From contig CM074860.1 of the NCBI GenBank assembly GCA_037501455.1, positions 47,378,501 through 47,442,500 of the forward strand: a stretch of DNA of 64,000 nucleotides. Direction: 5' to 3'. The notes beneath the pieces are model-generated. The model made no database searches. It had not been told where the DNA came from and saw nothing but the letters and a program-made list of their open reading frames with translations. The stretch is from Lantana camara (lineage: Eukaryota; Streptophyta; Magnoliopsida; Lamiales; Verbenaceae). A program made the position numbers and the translations under genes. Positions 46,872 to 60,300 of this stretch are shown here, piece by piece. Position 1 is the first letter of the stretch, and the number at the start of each line of letters is the position of its first letter.

Positions 46872-47519
46872 GATGATACTGAAGTTTCAAGCATTTAGAC
46901 ATGTGTATAATGCATGATAGTAAGGATGATTCACATAATTGGTAACCACGTATTCACATTTGCATGTAGTCATACATAATCATGAGAATAAGACATTCCC
47001 ACAGCAACATATTAACAATAATCCATTATCACATTACCACATAGGCAAGAGCAACTTATAAGCATGAACAGCATATCAACATTGATCCATTGTTCCATTA
47101 TCCATTACCATTGACAATTCACGAACATGTATAACATATCAAATATGATAACAATAAATGAAATGACATGATCCTATAACGGCCCTAATGGTATCTTGAA
47201 GCAACTCTAAGACTCATGCAATGACAGTTATGGAAAGCAGTAAACAGATATCCATTGTAAAGCCGTAAAGTGTCATAAATGTGTAAAGTTTGGAAAAAAA
47301 TTTCAACATTAGGCCACATTTTTAAACAAAATTTAAAATAAGGAGGACCCGATACCATCGAGTTGACTCCCATTCAGGCCTTACCATTCGTCCAAACCAA
47401 GTGCAAAATACCTCTTGTAGTTCCATGTCGTCTGAAATCTGTCCTCCGTGGTTCCAAAATTCGGGGATCTTCTACCATAGCTATACATCCCCTTCGCCAA
47501 AACAATCCTGCCCATGCCC
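46872..47519 (-). other. Leader of element G
   Basis: Matches the leader of E in several blocks (for example around 47175-47255). No coding frame is seen. Its conservation parallels that of 32312-33129. Confidence 0.6.
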
Positions 47520-47694
47520 TGCTAGATCAGCCTCATCATCATCAGATCCATCACTACCTCCATCGGATTGGTCCTAGTCCTGCCTCTGTTCCTTGATGGC
47601 AAGAAATAACCACAGTGCGTGAATCCTCGAACTGCTCGAAAAAGGCCTCATCTATCTGCTACTGATTCAGATCAAGATGTGGCGAAACTACCAT
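47520..47694 (-). pseudogene. Remnant of the extra upstream ORF in element G
   Basis: ATG at 47694 in the same context (GTATAGCCATGG) as in E. Keeps the N-terminus with an in-frame TAG, the motif DEAFFEQFE, then after an internal deletion and frame change the acidic tail (DQSDGGSDGSDDDEAD). The Arg/Gln-rich middle is lost. Confidence 0.6.
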
Positions 47695-47805
47695 GGCTAT
47701 ACAGAGAACCACGGATATGAACACCAGAAGATAGAACCATGCAAGTCCAAACAATCTTCCATGATGTGAGCAATCCAGGTCGAGTCTCTTCTTACTTAAC
47801 CTGGC

Positions 47806-47817
47806 GTTCTGATAGCA
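47806..47817 (-). promoter_or_regulatory. Primer binding site, element G
   Basis: TGCTATCAGAAC on -, two differences from the tRNA-iMet type, eight bases after the 5' LTR. Confidence 0.8.
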
Positions 47818-47825
47818 CTTCAGGC

Positions 47826-48116
47826 TGTAGCGCCCCCACTTTGCTGGTAGAGACCGGAGCCCTAACCCCCGCACTGAAGCACACCTCAAGTAATGGTGTG
47901 AGCCATCACTCAAGAAATACCCCAGCGAACGGCATGTGCATTAACGATTAACAATAACAGTGTTTAACAATGTGGCTTATGCAGCGGAAAATTAGCGTAT
48001 TTTAAAACTTTTCAAAACATGTGCGTGATGGCATGTAAACAAGTAAGTACTGATCATTAAGCAGAAGAGACTATTAACATTACTATATCAATTGAACATT
48101 ATCACGGGAGCATATG
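47826..48116 (-). repeat. 5' LTR of element G, 3'-end piece
   Basis: Matches 42130-42420. It stops at 48116 where LTR H starts. Its last five bases, ATATG, should recur at the far end of that insertion, outside the window. Confidence 0.85.
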
Positions 48117-48138
48117 TGTAACACCCGAGCGCAAGGTG
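48117..48138 (-). repeat. LTR H, first 22 bp (terminus)
   Basis: TGTAACACCCGAGCGCA followed by AGGTG. The solo LTR I begins at 48139, and the sequence continues without loss at 62152 after the AGGTG duplication. So I inserted only 22 bp inside the end of H. Confidence 0.8.
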
Positions 48139-50718
48139 TGTAACACCCCACACGTGAGGCGCCACATCCCTCGTATTATAACCCGACACGTGTACAAAAT
48201 GGAAGGTCCGCACATGCACCAAGTCACAGCGAACGGGTGACAAACAAAACACACGCACTAGCTAGGCGGTATCTAACCCTGTACAAAAGAAAATATGCAA
48301 AACATGACAGCGGAAGTAGCACAAAATGCCAACTTACAAAAAATTTTACACACCAAGCATACAACGTAGTACATACATTAGAATCAAATATACGGGTTCG
48401 ACTAGTTCAGCAAACCTGTCCTAACCTGTCCCGAATAAGTACACATCAAAACGGGTTCAACTAATCCGAGCACCTGTCCTAACCTGTCCCGAATTCCAAA
48501 CATTCATATCATAGATTCCCAACATGCACAGAACATATCTTATACAGAATTTACGAATCATAAATCAGAATAAAATACTTAACAAACTTAAACGAACAGA
48601 CACAGACTTGACAGACACAACACACCGCCGCCTAGCACGAACTCCAACGACCTGAACCTGCAACTAAAAACATAAACGGCGAGGGGTCAGTCCAAAGACT
48701 GAGCGAGGGGCTACCCACACACACCTACATATATATAGAGCACAGCACGCAAAAGAGGCAACGTTCGTGAACCCGGGGTTAGTTTTTGCACGCCAAAACA
48801 GTTTCCCGTGATAGTAAATATATAGGGTGACTTATCAAAACATAACGAACAAAACTTAGCTTAAGCATATCTCGAAACATACGTTCAACTCATGCAGAAT
48901 TAGCACACGTATCAAAACATAACTTATTAGTTTAATAAAAAAATCCAATTTTTATCTTGATTAAGAGTCTACCCCAGTTTCACGAACTTATAACCGACAG
49001 ACATAACGAAACTCGGCGGGTACGAATCACATCTCCAAACTTCCAGAAACAAACGGACAACACAAAGCAAAAGAAAACAAGTTCCAACCTGCACAACGGG
49101 TGATACAAGGGTTGACGGCCCTAACTATCCAAAAATCACACGAGACAAGGCTTAATTACGGCCTTGAAACCTTCGACGGTTAGTTCCGCCGGCTCAAGAG
49201 AAACACCCTACCCCAAACCTCCCGAGGTTAGGTGAGACTCTCAAAAGGAAAATGTTGATGGAAGAGCTCGGCGACCCCACGGCCGACCCGAGATTACCAT
49301 ACCATTCTCCGGGGCCCAAACACACAGACAAACAGACATATATCAGAAACTTAACCCGACACACACACAGACAGACAGACTTCTCTCATGCATATCGTAC
49401 TTATCATATTGTACGTACATATCACGCAGACTGACCTAGAAATCATAACATACTAAAGCTAAGCATACATAGGCTCGTACATAGCGTTTCTTACTTTCAA
49501 ACTTATGACAAAACCATCAAAGTACATATTTCACACATATCTACGTATATACAAGGCTTATAAACCGCACACATTCGAAAACGGGCACATTGCAATAGGG
49601 TATAACTGTATCCTAACCTCACCTGGCACCAAACACAGCCGAAGACACCGCAGATGGTTCACCCCGGAACCTACACGACTCACTTGTCACCACCCAGGGT
49701 GCACCTGAACCAACTGAACACAGAAAACAGACCACAAAGCTCAGACTCAAACAGACAACCATACAGGGACGCACGGCAAATTCAATCACATAAGCAGGAT
49801 TCAAATTCATATTAATTTCAAGCAAAACCAAACATTAAGGTATGCCCATAAGCACAATTAATGCAAATAAGGGAACTCGAAAGGCAATGGAATTCACTTT
49901 ATTTCATATCAATTCATATATTACACATTTACAAAGCAATCAAATTAAATTCACATATAACGTTTCATAAACTTATACGTATTACAAAGCCAAACAAATC
50001 ATATAATAGCATGTTTCAAATTTCATTTAAAGCTCACGAAATTACATATTAAATTCTAACCATGCTAAGTTCAGATAATTCATTCATGGCATACCCGATT
50101 CATATATCACATAACGGATTCAATTATCAAGGTTGAACTAATCAAATCAAACAAATTCATCCTGTTTCAAAAATTACACAAACACCGCCTCTAATCTAAT
50201 CAATTAGCATAGATTCAATAAATTGAAGTTCAAATCGCAAATTACAAGTCCAAGCTTATCATATTTTATATCATACATGATTTCGTAGACAATGGAATTC
50301 ATTTCGATCAACAATTCAAGCATATGACAATTAATTTGCATTTAAACAATAAATTCAAATATGTCCCAAATACACAAATAAAGGTACGGTACGATTGACG
50401 AACAGAAAGTGGTGTTGGACTCAGCACGACGAAGCGGACAAGCTGTCCGAAGGTCGCTGGAGCGCCGCTTCCGGAGCTGCCGGAACAGTGGCCGGTCGCC
50501 GTTCGGCCGCCACCGGAACATGCCGAAAAAATCCCAAAAAATCACCCGTGCAAGGAATCCAATTCCTCGATCAATTTCTGCAAATTCCAAGCCAATTGTC
50601 TCCAATTTAAAATCCAAGAACACGAAAACCCTAAAATCTTCAAACTTCAATTCCTTTCAAACCGGTGAACCAAAATGAGATCCGAAAGAGGCATCGGCTT
50701 ACCCGTGACGAGCTTTAC
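48139..50718 (-). repeat. Solo LTR I, left piece
   Basis: On + it begins TGTAACACCCCACACG. Target duplication AGGTG at 48134-48138 and 62147-62151. With the right piece (61034-62146) it totals about 3.7 kb. No PBS, PPT or internal domain is present. Read on - it holds donor AG/GTGAGGTTAGG near 49622 and acceptor TAGTTGCAG near 48654. It is interrupted at 50718 by element C. Confidence 0.88.
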
Positions 50719-51198
50719 CGTGACACCCCGAACGGAGGGCACCACATCCCCGCACCGAGAGCCCGGTCCACCCATGAAATGGGAGTCTATACATGAATCA
50801 AGCTCACGGCGAACGGAGACAGAATAAAAAAAATAACCTGTTAGCGGGACTAGACCCTGTACCAATCAATTCAACGAAACAAAGAATACGGAAGCAATGT
50901 AATCATGCAATCACTAACCAGTATAAAATTTCAATTCATACAAGAATGTAAATACGGTTTCAACTAATCAGGTAAACCTGTTCTAACCTGTCTCGAATTC
51001 AGTACAATGCAATAACATATAAATGGGTTCAACTAGGGCCCTAGAAACCTGTCCTGAATTCAATAAAGTAATAACAACACAGAGTGGCTTACATAACCCA
51101 GTTACAAGCAGGAAATAAAGGTACGGTATGAAGCAGTTCAAACAGGACCAAGACTCGAACAAGAACCTCAAAAGACTCCCGCCTAACAACCACAGAAC

Positions 51199-53383
51199 CT
51201 GCAAGACAAGACTAAAAAGAACGAGAGGGAAGGGTCAGCCAACTGACTGAGTGAAGGGGGCACACACGCATATATATATATATATATATAATCAGGAAAT
51301 CAGGCAGGCATAATTCCACTATACGTTTTAGGATTAAATAAACAGGAGACAGGAATCAAGATTAAATCAATACGTACTGGTGGAATTATGTCAGGGCATG
51401 CAAGTCACGTAAATGAGATATAATATGCATGTGTCGATATCCGTACGCCTCTGTTGATATCCACTTTACCTATACGATCCACGAGCTCCGGTGCTGAACA
51501 GGGACTCAGACATACCAGAGGTTACGGATATCTATGTTTAACATTTTAGGGGACCCGGCGAGAACGGGTAATTAATCCATCCTGGACTCCTCTTTTCACT
51601 TATTAAATGACAGGTACAAGAAGGTAATCAGGAAACAAGAGTTATAATTAATTATCAGGCGGGAACAACAAGTACCAATTAATCTCCTTTCTCCGGGTGC
51701 AATGTGGCCGGTAGCTAACCTCTACATCCGCGCATCAGGGTTGTCTTCGGGTTCATGACTCCCTCAGATCAGAGCCCCATCTCCCACCAAACCTCTTGGT
51801 CGGTATCAGGGTAGTACAACAGGAGGGGACCTGTGCAAGAGTTCACTGTCGGCCCGATGCCTCCCCGGTTCCCTCAATACACAAGCCCCTGGGCCCCAAG
51901 AACAGGTACAAGATCCACACCGGCTAGCCCAGCGCTACGAAAGCCGGGGGCAATCAGGAATATCTCGCAAAACAGGCCAGGATTAACACTATACAGTTTA
52001 TAAATCATTTCCGGTACATAGCCGGTATAAAAGATATGGTCAACTTTAATATGAAAACCATTTGGCATACTTTTAATTCATGCAAGGTTATAGGTCGTTT
52101 ATAAAGAAAACCCTCACCTCTTAGTGTGCAAGAAGGACCAAGAAAGAAAGACCACGAACCACAAACATCTCCACCGAGGAGAACACTGTACAAGAAAGGA
52201 AACACGATGCACTTGTGAGACACGACTCAATAATGACACCAAGTAGGACGCACGGCGATGTTCATGAAGTGGTGCATCATGTTATGGCATGATTCAATAA
52301 GCATTAAATCATAATTATGTCATGAAATGGTGTGATCGTGTTCATGAGCACAAGTAATGTCATTTAGACACATAAATAATTTAATCATTCAATTAGGCAT
52401 GTAAACAATGCATGTAAGTTAAATAAGAGGTCGAGGAGGTGAAAGGAAAGCGATAAGACGGGTTTTGGCAAAGTTTGGCAAAAGGTAACAGTTTTCGAAA
52501 ATGCGCAAGTGGTAGGAAAACTGGAATATATCGAGTTATAGAAGTTTGAATTGAGTTTTGTTTGTTGGAAATGAAACTAGACACATAGATCTTTAAAATG
52601 GTATGTGGCTCGACTTGTGGTTCAAAGCGAGGTGAAAATGGCGTAAGCTTAAAGTTGGGCGAAAGCAGATTGTGGGTAACGTGGAGACACCAAAAAGAAT
52701 TGATTATATCTCACAAATTATAAATGATAATGAGGTGATTCTAATTGGAGGTTGTTCTAGACTTCAAATTTTTCCAACGGCTCAAAAATCAGGTCAATCG
52801 AAGGTCGTATGAGGGAGTACCCGGCCGGGGAAAAACAAGGCGGAAATTTATCCGGCCGGGGAGAGAAGGTGCAGAAACCTTCTGTACTAAACTACCCGCC
52901 CGGGTAGTTTTGTGGGCAAAAATCTACCAGCCCGGGTAGATGTTCTGGGCAAGAAAAACGCTGCAAAAACAGTTCTAAACACGGGAGACACCAAAATTCC
53001 CCAAAACCACCTCAAACCTCAACCAAAATACCCCAAATTCAAGGCATAAGTTCATGTATGCATGCTCTAACATATATCTTAATCTCAAGGCATGAAAACA
53101 AGAATTAAACAAGTTGCCATTAAAGCATATTCAAGCTCCAAAAATGGACTTTCATGCAAATAAACAACTAGCCACAAGAATTGTTACAATTATGCAACAA
53201 GAAAGCTCAAAGAAACAATATATATAAATCTTGGATTGTTTAATTCAAGTATGAGAGAAAGGAAGCAAATTTCACATATCTTGTACTATTCATCTTCTTC
53301 TCCAAGAGCAAGGAATGAAGCAAAGAAAACAAGATTTAATCGGAAGAAAATGAAACACACGAGGAGTGGAGTTCAAATCTTAC
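51199..53383 (-). other. Candidate spliced-leader sites in LTR C
   Basis: Order on -: donor CCAAG/GTAAGA (53383), acceptor TTTCTTGTACAG (about 52190), donor AAGAG/GTGAGG (52117), acceptor TGTCTTGCAG (51199). It is the same order as in the solo LTR, LTR A and LTR F, although the surrounding sequence is largely different. Confidence 0.42.
52819..52941 (-). other. Hairpin array in the 3' LTR of C
   Basis: On -: arm AAACTACC, loop CGGGCG, 8-bp stem (52889-52910). Arm ATCTACC, loop CGGGCT, 7-bp stem (52922-52941). Two weaker units with CGGCCG cores lie at about 52819 and 52851. The loop equals that in the solo LTR and LTR H although the stem sequence is unrelated. The 5' LTR copies lie at 59541-59562 and 59574-59593. 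Confidence 0.72.
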
Positions 53384-53912
53384 CTTGGATTGTTGATTGG
53401 ATGAGAAATTAAGACGAGGCTCGAGCTCAAGGTTGAAGATGGAGGAAACCCTTCCTTTCTCTTGTGGAACGATGGAGCAAGAATGAGGGAGAAGAGAGTT
53501 GGTTTGGTTTATTAAGGCCAAGAAAACCGGTTCGGTTCGGTTCAGTTCAAGACGGGTTCGGTTCACTCGGTTAGAAATTAAATTGGTAGAGAGGTCAAAC
53601 GGCCTTAGAAAAAGGTAAGGCTAGTCCCGTTGGACCCAAATCGTAGAAATGAATCCAATTGTGAACTTAGAATTCAACTTCGAATTCTCGAGCTCAAGGT
53701 AGCCACGAGGGCTCAAACACCCTAACTAAAATTAGGTTCTTAACGAGCAATTATTGGACAATTGAGTCCAAGTTCATTTAAAAATTCTAATGCGCAAATA
53801 ATAAAATTACACGTTGACACGTTGGCATGTGACGTCACATAAATCACATAATTACTGAATTAAACTCTGTCGCGACGTCGTACCTGGCTTGCCGGAAAAC
53901 TGGGGTGTCACA

Positions 53913-53948
53913 ACCTCTCCCCCTTAACAAGGACCTGTCCTCAGGTCC
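53913..53948 (-). promoter_or_regulatory. PPT of element C with preceding hairpin
   Basis: On -, TTAAGGGGGAGAGG touches the 3' LTR. Before it is a hairpin with arm GGACCT, loop GAGGAC and arm AGGTCC (53931-53948). Confidence 0.82.
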
Positions 53949-56900
53949 ACTACCTCGAGTACTGGACTCTAAGCAAAACCTCTCCGTGTTCATCCCACGC
54001 GGGGTTCGCGACCTCCCCACAGGAATTAGTTCAGAGAAGAGTCTTCAAGCACGAAGGGTCTTCACCTCAAGCTGCTCACGAACTTGATCCGATTATGAGT
54101 AGTCAGAACGTCTCGCACGATATGAGGGTCATAAAAGATTCAACTCCCACCGTTTGAGTCCATCCAAACCATCCCACAACTCGGCATCACGAGTGGATTA
54201 GTTAACGAACCTCCACCACTCGTTCTCCAATCACGAAATGGGTCTCCTATCAACTCATCAACTTCATGGATTGAAGTTGATTTCTTGAACGGCTATTAGC
54301 TTCTAAATAGGGTCTCCAAAGACCCGTTGTAAAGTCCATTGCACGGCACGACCCTCGTCTTACCGTGTTACTAAGGCACTCACTCACTCCAAAACCAACT
54401 AACAAACGATTACACACAACAGGAATTAAGGAATGCATGATGCACGTGATATGTATGATTAATGTACCGTTCACCATTGTTTGGAGGTTTTCATTGTAGT
54501 GAATCCGAAAGCTACTTTATTTCATTGTTGATGGTTCCTTTGCTCATAGAGTCTTGTTTTCATAACCCCCGATGTATTTGATTCTTCGATGATCACTTGG
54601 TCTTCGCCCACAATTTATTCTTTTACCCTTGCTAGCCCCCACGATTCGAAGTTCCGCATTTAATTCTCTTACCTTTATCAAATACCATGGTCCAAAGTTC
54701 CAATCTTGGAAGTCTCATGATGTTAATCCATTCAATTCATTCTTTACCACAGTCTCATTCGCCCTTCCTTGGATGCTCGAGCTTGCCCCAAATAGTTCGG
54801 ATGCCCATCTCGAACCCTATTAGCATTCTCGGCTCATTATGGAAAATAATTGACGAGCCAATAACCCATCTTGCTCATGTTACGATCTTTCCTACTTATT
54901 CTGCTTCCAAAGCCCACGGTTGAATTTTCTCTCCCTATGTCGATTGCCAAGTATAGCGATTGACTCAACTTCATTTATTCACTACCTTCCTTACCGCTTC
55001 TTGCAAAATCCATTATAAATTAACTTGAGTCGGCAATCAAGATTATCCTCGATCTATCCTTTCACATCGATTTTGTGAATTCTTCACGGTCCCATCATCT
55101 TTAAATTATAAGACACAATAATCCAGATACAATATGTCCAATCATGGCAAACTTAAGTTTGCATATCTCCCATAGTAAGATGTAACGGCGCAACATTAGG
55201 ACTCGGTCTTGTTACTTCATTTCCCGAGCATTCCCCGAATACCTGTCTTCGTCCCTTGAAGCCCATGTCTCTTTTCCAACCTTGACATTCATTTTCACTA
55301 CCACATTTCCATAGCTTTTTTATTGTACTCCATTACTTGCTTGATCTTCCCAATTCAGTCTTGGGATCTTATCGGGTGCTCTATCTTCCCTTCATCATGC
55401 ATCTTTCATAAAGATCCGATTACTTGTTAACCCTTTCATTTCATTTTCATTGTTCCCTCTAAGAATAATCCACTAGAGCACATCTAAGGATTTCTAAATC
55501 ATCTCCCAATCATGCTCTCCCCCTTAAGAACTCCTATCCAAATTCCTTAGACTTGCACTAATGCTTCACAAACCAAGGTCATATTGACTTTGGAATGATC
55601 CGTAGAGAGAACAATCTATTTCCTTTGTTCAAATCAAATTCTACTTTCCCGAGCCTTGGTATTTCCTCTTTCCTTCCTCAAACTCTGCAATCCAAAATTC
55701 TTCTTACCTTGATTCAACAATGACTCGGTTGAAGTAACACATGACGAATGAGTTTGGAGGAAAAATTCCTATCAAGTAAACACTGTACAATGCATGATGG
55801 GTTAAGATGCCAATGCACATACCATTTAATTATGCAACACATTAGGGCAATCAGGGCAAATAGAGATGCACAACGCATAGAATTAAAGAAGAGTAAAAAT
55901 AATTCAAAATGTCGTATGATGCACGTGCCATGAATGTTTCAAACCTGTCACCGTTATGGTAAGTTTTGAACTTAGTGGCTAGTCCTTATTTCTCTAGTCA
56001 CGGGGCTTGCTTGGATTTGTTGATCATTTCTTGTTTTCCCACGGTCTTCAAGATTTCTATGGATCTCCTTGCATCAACTTGTAGTCCGAGATCAAGACCT
56101 CTTGAACCCAAATTCTTCTACGTCCATGGTTTTAGTGTCTTGACTTTTTCCTAATAATTGTTCTTCCACTCGATATCCCAAATCTTTCTCCTAGTGTCAC
56201 CTCGAATGAAGTCCCCTTGATTTCCATTATGAATCCGAATCGATAGTAGAATTTGTCGTTTACTTGCTTACACTTGAGCACGTAATCTCCTTCTAAGGAT
56301 TCTTTGCCTTTCTTTATTGTTTCCATTTGTTGTTCTATATTTCCCACTTCGACCTCACAATACGACAATTCAGCTTGGATGTGGAAGATGAACTCAAATC
56401 CTGTCCTAAGCATTGTCACTTTCAATGAACTTGTATTTACCACATTACTTCGCTTTCTCTAACCCCTTCCCGACTCATTTCCATCTTAGTCGAAAGCCAA
56501 AGCATCTCAGGCCAAACTCTTTCTTACTCGAAACCCGAAGTGCCACAAATCACCTCTTCTCCTCCCACAAGTCCAAACATAACTTCCTCCTTGACGATCC
56601 CTATTGTTCACCATTCACGATCCTTGTTATATCTTGAATCTTCTATCCCGGACTAGAATTCAAATAACTTGATTCACTTGGAAGCTCTTCCTCAACGTCC
56701 CTTGTTGCTTATCTCTCATCAACCGATTTTGCCTTGAGTTCTCTTGATTATCACCGCTTATTCACTAATTCGAACCTCGAACTAAAGTACCTTCGAGATT
56801 TCTTCATTTCTCTCTTGAACGAATGATCCTAGGGGATTCGGTTGACTAACTTCTATAATATGAGGGTAGGTGTCGATTCTTATAAAACATAACTTCACCC

Positions 56901-57365
56901 CGGATTCACCATCTCCAATAGATTATGCAAGCTTTTCCCTTATACCTCGGTCTCCAGTTCCGGATTCTACCTTTGAGTCGTAGCTTGATCGGAGAAGGTC
57001 TTGAATCTAAGATTCCTGTATATACTCCCCGGTACATTCCTTATACTTTCTATGCCTGAGAATTGAGCTTATGATAAACCATTGTTATTGTAGAGATTGG
57101 CCGTGGTTTGATATTATCTTCATACCTATAAATTATAACTCATTCGAAGGATATATGCATGCGATTAGTGCATGCTTATGTCACATTTTCAACACGAAAG
57201 GCATGAATGCAATGCAATAAGCAGAAATTAATTCAACAAGGTTCAAAAAGGAATGCAATTCCGTGCTCAAGGTCAATGCAATGCTCACGTTATCAAGTAG
57301 TTTCTAAGCCGTACGACCTAGACTCGACATGACACGACTCTAGAACTCTGGTTTTATAACCTGGA
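53949..57365 (-). other. Non-coding internal domain of element C
   Basis: The longest open frame is 103 codons (56132-56443), unrecognised. Part of it (EQQMETIKKGKES) matches a stretch of B. Two modules of GGTGA...CACGTGCAT type lie on - (54440-54475, 55919-55952). The leader block GTCTAGGTCGTACGG (57309-57323 on -) is shared with B and D. Its PPT-proximal part (about 53990-54060) matches B. A hairpin GGGTCT...AGACCC occurs near 54310. Confidence 0.75.
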
Positions 57366-57377
57366 GCTCTGATACCA
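57366..57377 (-). promoter_or_regulatory. Primer binding site, element C
   Basis: TGGTATCAGAGC on -, a full match to the tRNA-iMet type, eight bases after the 5' LTR. Confidence 0.92.
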
Positions 57378-57385
57378 CCTTAGGA

Positions 57386-60300
57386 TGTGACACCCCGAAC
57401 AGAGGGCACCACATCCCCCGCACCGAGAGCCCGGTCCACCTATGAAATGGGAGTCCATACATGAACCAAGCTCACGGCGAACGGAGACAGAATAAAAAAA
57501 ACAACCTGTTAGGCGGGACTAGACCCTGTACCAATCAATTCAACGAAACAAAGAATACGGAAGCAATGTAATCATGCAATCACTAACCAGTATAAAATTT
57601 CAATTCATACAAGAATGTAAATACAGGTTCAATTAATCAGGTAAACCTGTTCTAACCTGTCCCGAATTCAGTACAATGCAATAACATATAAATGGGTTCA
57701 ACTAGGGCCCTAGAAACCTGTCACGAATTTAATAAAGTAATAACAACATAGAGTGGCTTACATAGCCCAGTTACAAGAAGGAAATAAAGGTACGGTACAA
57801 AGCAGTGCAAACAGGACCAAGACTCGAACAAGAACCTCAGAAGACTCCCGCCTAACGACCACAGAACCTGCAAGACAAGACTAAAAAGAACGAGAGGGAG
57901 GGGTCAGCCAACTGACTGAGTGAAGGGGCACACACGCATATATATATATATAATCAGGAAATCAGGCAGGCATAATTCCACTATACGTTTTAGGATTAAA
58001 TAAACAGGAGACAGGAATCAAGATTAAATCAATACGTACGGGTGGAATTATGTCAGGGCATGCAAGTCACGTAAACGAGATATAATATGCATGTGTCGAT
58101 ATCCGTACGCCTCTGTGTATGCGCACTTTACCTATACGATCCACGAGCTCCGGTGCTGAACAGGGACTGAGACATACCAGAGGTTACGGATATCTATGTT
58201 TAACATTTTAGGGGACCCGGCGATAACGGGTAATTAATCCATCCTGGACTCCTCTTTTCACTTATTAAATGACAGGTACAAGCAGGTAATCAGGAAACAA
58301 GAGTTATAATTAATTATCAGGCGGGAACAACAAGTACAAATTAATCTCCTTTCTCCGGGTGCAATGTGGCTGGTAGCTAACCTCCACATCCGCGCATCAG
58401 GGTGATCTTCGGGTTTATGACTCCCTCAAATCGGAGCCCCATCTCCCACCAAACCTCCTGGTGGGTATCAAGGTAGTACAACAGGAGGGGACCTGTGCAA
58501 GATTTCACCGTCGGCCCGATGCCTCCCCGGTTCCCTCAATACACAAGCCCCTGGGCCCCAAGAACAGGTACAAGATCCACAACGGCTAGCCCAGCACCAG
58601 GAAAGTCGGGGGCAATCAGGAACATCTCGCAAAACAGGCCAGGATTAACACTATACAGTTTATAAATCATTTCCGGTATAAAAGATATGGTCAACTTTAA
58701 TATGAAAACCATTTGGCATACTTTTAATTCATGCAAGGTTATAGGTCGTTTATAAAGAAAACCCTCACCTCCAAGTGTGTAAGAAGGACCAAGAAAGAAA
58801 GACCACGAACCATAAACATCTCCACCGAGGAGAACACTGTACAAGAAAGGAAACACGGTGCACTTGTGAGACACGACTCAATAATGACACCAAGTAGGAC
58901 GCACGACGATGTTCATGAAGTTGTGCATCATGTTATGGCATGATTCAATAAGCATTAAATCATAATTATGTCATGAAATGGTGTGATCGTGTTCATGAGC
59001 ACAAGTAATGTCATTTAGACACATAAATAATTTAATCATTCAATTAGGCATGTAAACAATGCATGTAAGTCAAATAAGAGGTCGAGGAGGTGAAAGGAAA
59101 GCGATAAGACGGGTTTTGGCAAAGTTTGGCAAAAGGTAACAGTTTTCGAAAATGCACAAGTGGTAGGAAAACTGGAATATCTCGAGTTATAGAAGTTTGA
59201 ATCAAGTTTTGTTTATTGGAAATGAAACTAGACACATACATCTTTAAAATGGTACGTGGCTCGACTTGTGGTTCAAAGCGAGGTGAAAATGGAGTAAGCT
59301 TAAAGTTGGGCGAAAGCAGATTGTCGGTAACGTGGCGACACCAAAAATAATTGATTATATCTCACAAATTATAAAAGATAATGAGGTGAGTCCAATTGGA
59401 GTTTGTTCTAGACTTCAAAAGGTTTCCAACGGCACAAAAATCAGGTCAATCAGAGGTCGTATGAGGGAGTACCCGACCGGGGAAAAACAAGGCGAAAATT
59501 TACCCGGCCGGGGAGAGAAGGTGCAGAAACCTTTTGTACTAAACTACCCGCCCGGGTAGTTTTGTGGGCAAAAATCTACCAGCCCGGGTAGATGTTATGG
59601 GCAAGAAAAACGCAGCAAAAACAGGGCTAAACACGGGAGAAACTAAAATTCCCCAAAACCACCTCAAACCTCAACCAAAATACCCCGAATTCAAGGCATA
59701 AGTTCATGTATGCATGCTCTAACATATATCTTAATCGGGTTAATTACATCTAGACCCCTTCCGAGTTTAGTATATTACAATTGGACCCCTGTTAATCATT
59801 TTATTACAGTTTGACCCCTTCTAAAATTTTGAAATTACTAAACGGTGAAGAAAAGATACAATTTCGTCAAATATTTCACGGAATGTTCCAAATAGTTGTG
59901 AAATAACCATTATATTCAAAATAATTGTGAAATAATCGTTTGTTTAACCGTTTATTTATTCTAAAAAGACATGATTTTTTTTCCTACTTTTATAAAACAT
60001 GATCTTAGAACCAAAGATAATGGTCATTTCAAAATTATTTGGAATATAACGCAATTATTTGGAATATAACGTGAAATATTTAACGGAATCGTACCTTTTC
60101 TTCACCGTTTAGCAATTTCGAAATTTTAGAAGGGGTCAAACTGTAATAAAATAACTAACAGGGATTCAATTGTAATATATTAAACTCAGAAGGGGTCTAG
60201 ATGTAATTAACCTTATCTTAATCTCAAGGCATGAAAACAAGAATTAAACAAGTTGCCATTAAAGCATATTCAAGCTCCAACAATGGACTTTCATGCAAAT

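Larger units (their letters stand above)
42130..48116 (-). mobile_element. Element G: E-related chromovirus with pol deleted
   Basis: Minus-strand element: 3' LTR (42130-46032, end missing), partial gag (46871-46029), leader with an ORF0 remnant, PBS (47817-47806) and the beginning of the 5' LTR (48116-47826). Everything from the Gln-rich linker of gag through pol, PPT and the last ~35 bp of the 3' LTR is gone. The sequence matches E throughout but is clearly a different subfamily. The 5' LTR is broken by LTR H at 48117. The left flank is GTGTG; the right flank is outside the window. Confidence 0.88.
50719..53912 (-). repeat. 3' LTR of element C (3194 bp)
   Basis: On + it runs from CGTGACACCCCGAACGG to GGGGTGTCACA. 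It closely matches 57386-61028 apart from the MITE. It contains acceptor TGTCTTGCAG (51199-51200), donor AG/GTGAGG (52116), acceptor TTCTTGTACAG (about 52190) and donor CCAAG/GTAAGA (53382), all on -. It also holds hairpins at 52819-52941 and a (TA)n tract near 51268-51292. Confidence 0.92.

Noticed and set aside
48117..48145. Two TGTAACACC starts 22 bp apart, first read as a duplicated LTR end
   Set aside because: The AGGTG duplication at 48134-48138 and 62147-62151, and the uninterrupted continuation at 62152, show one LTR inserted just inside the end of another.
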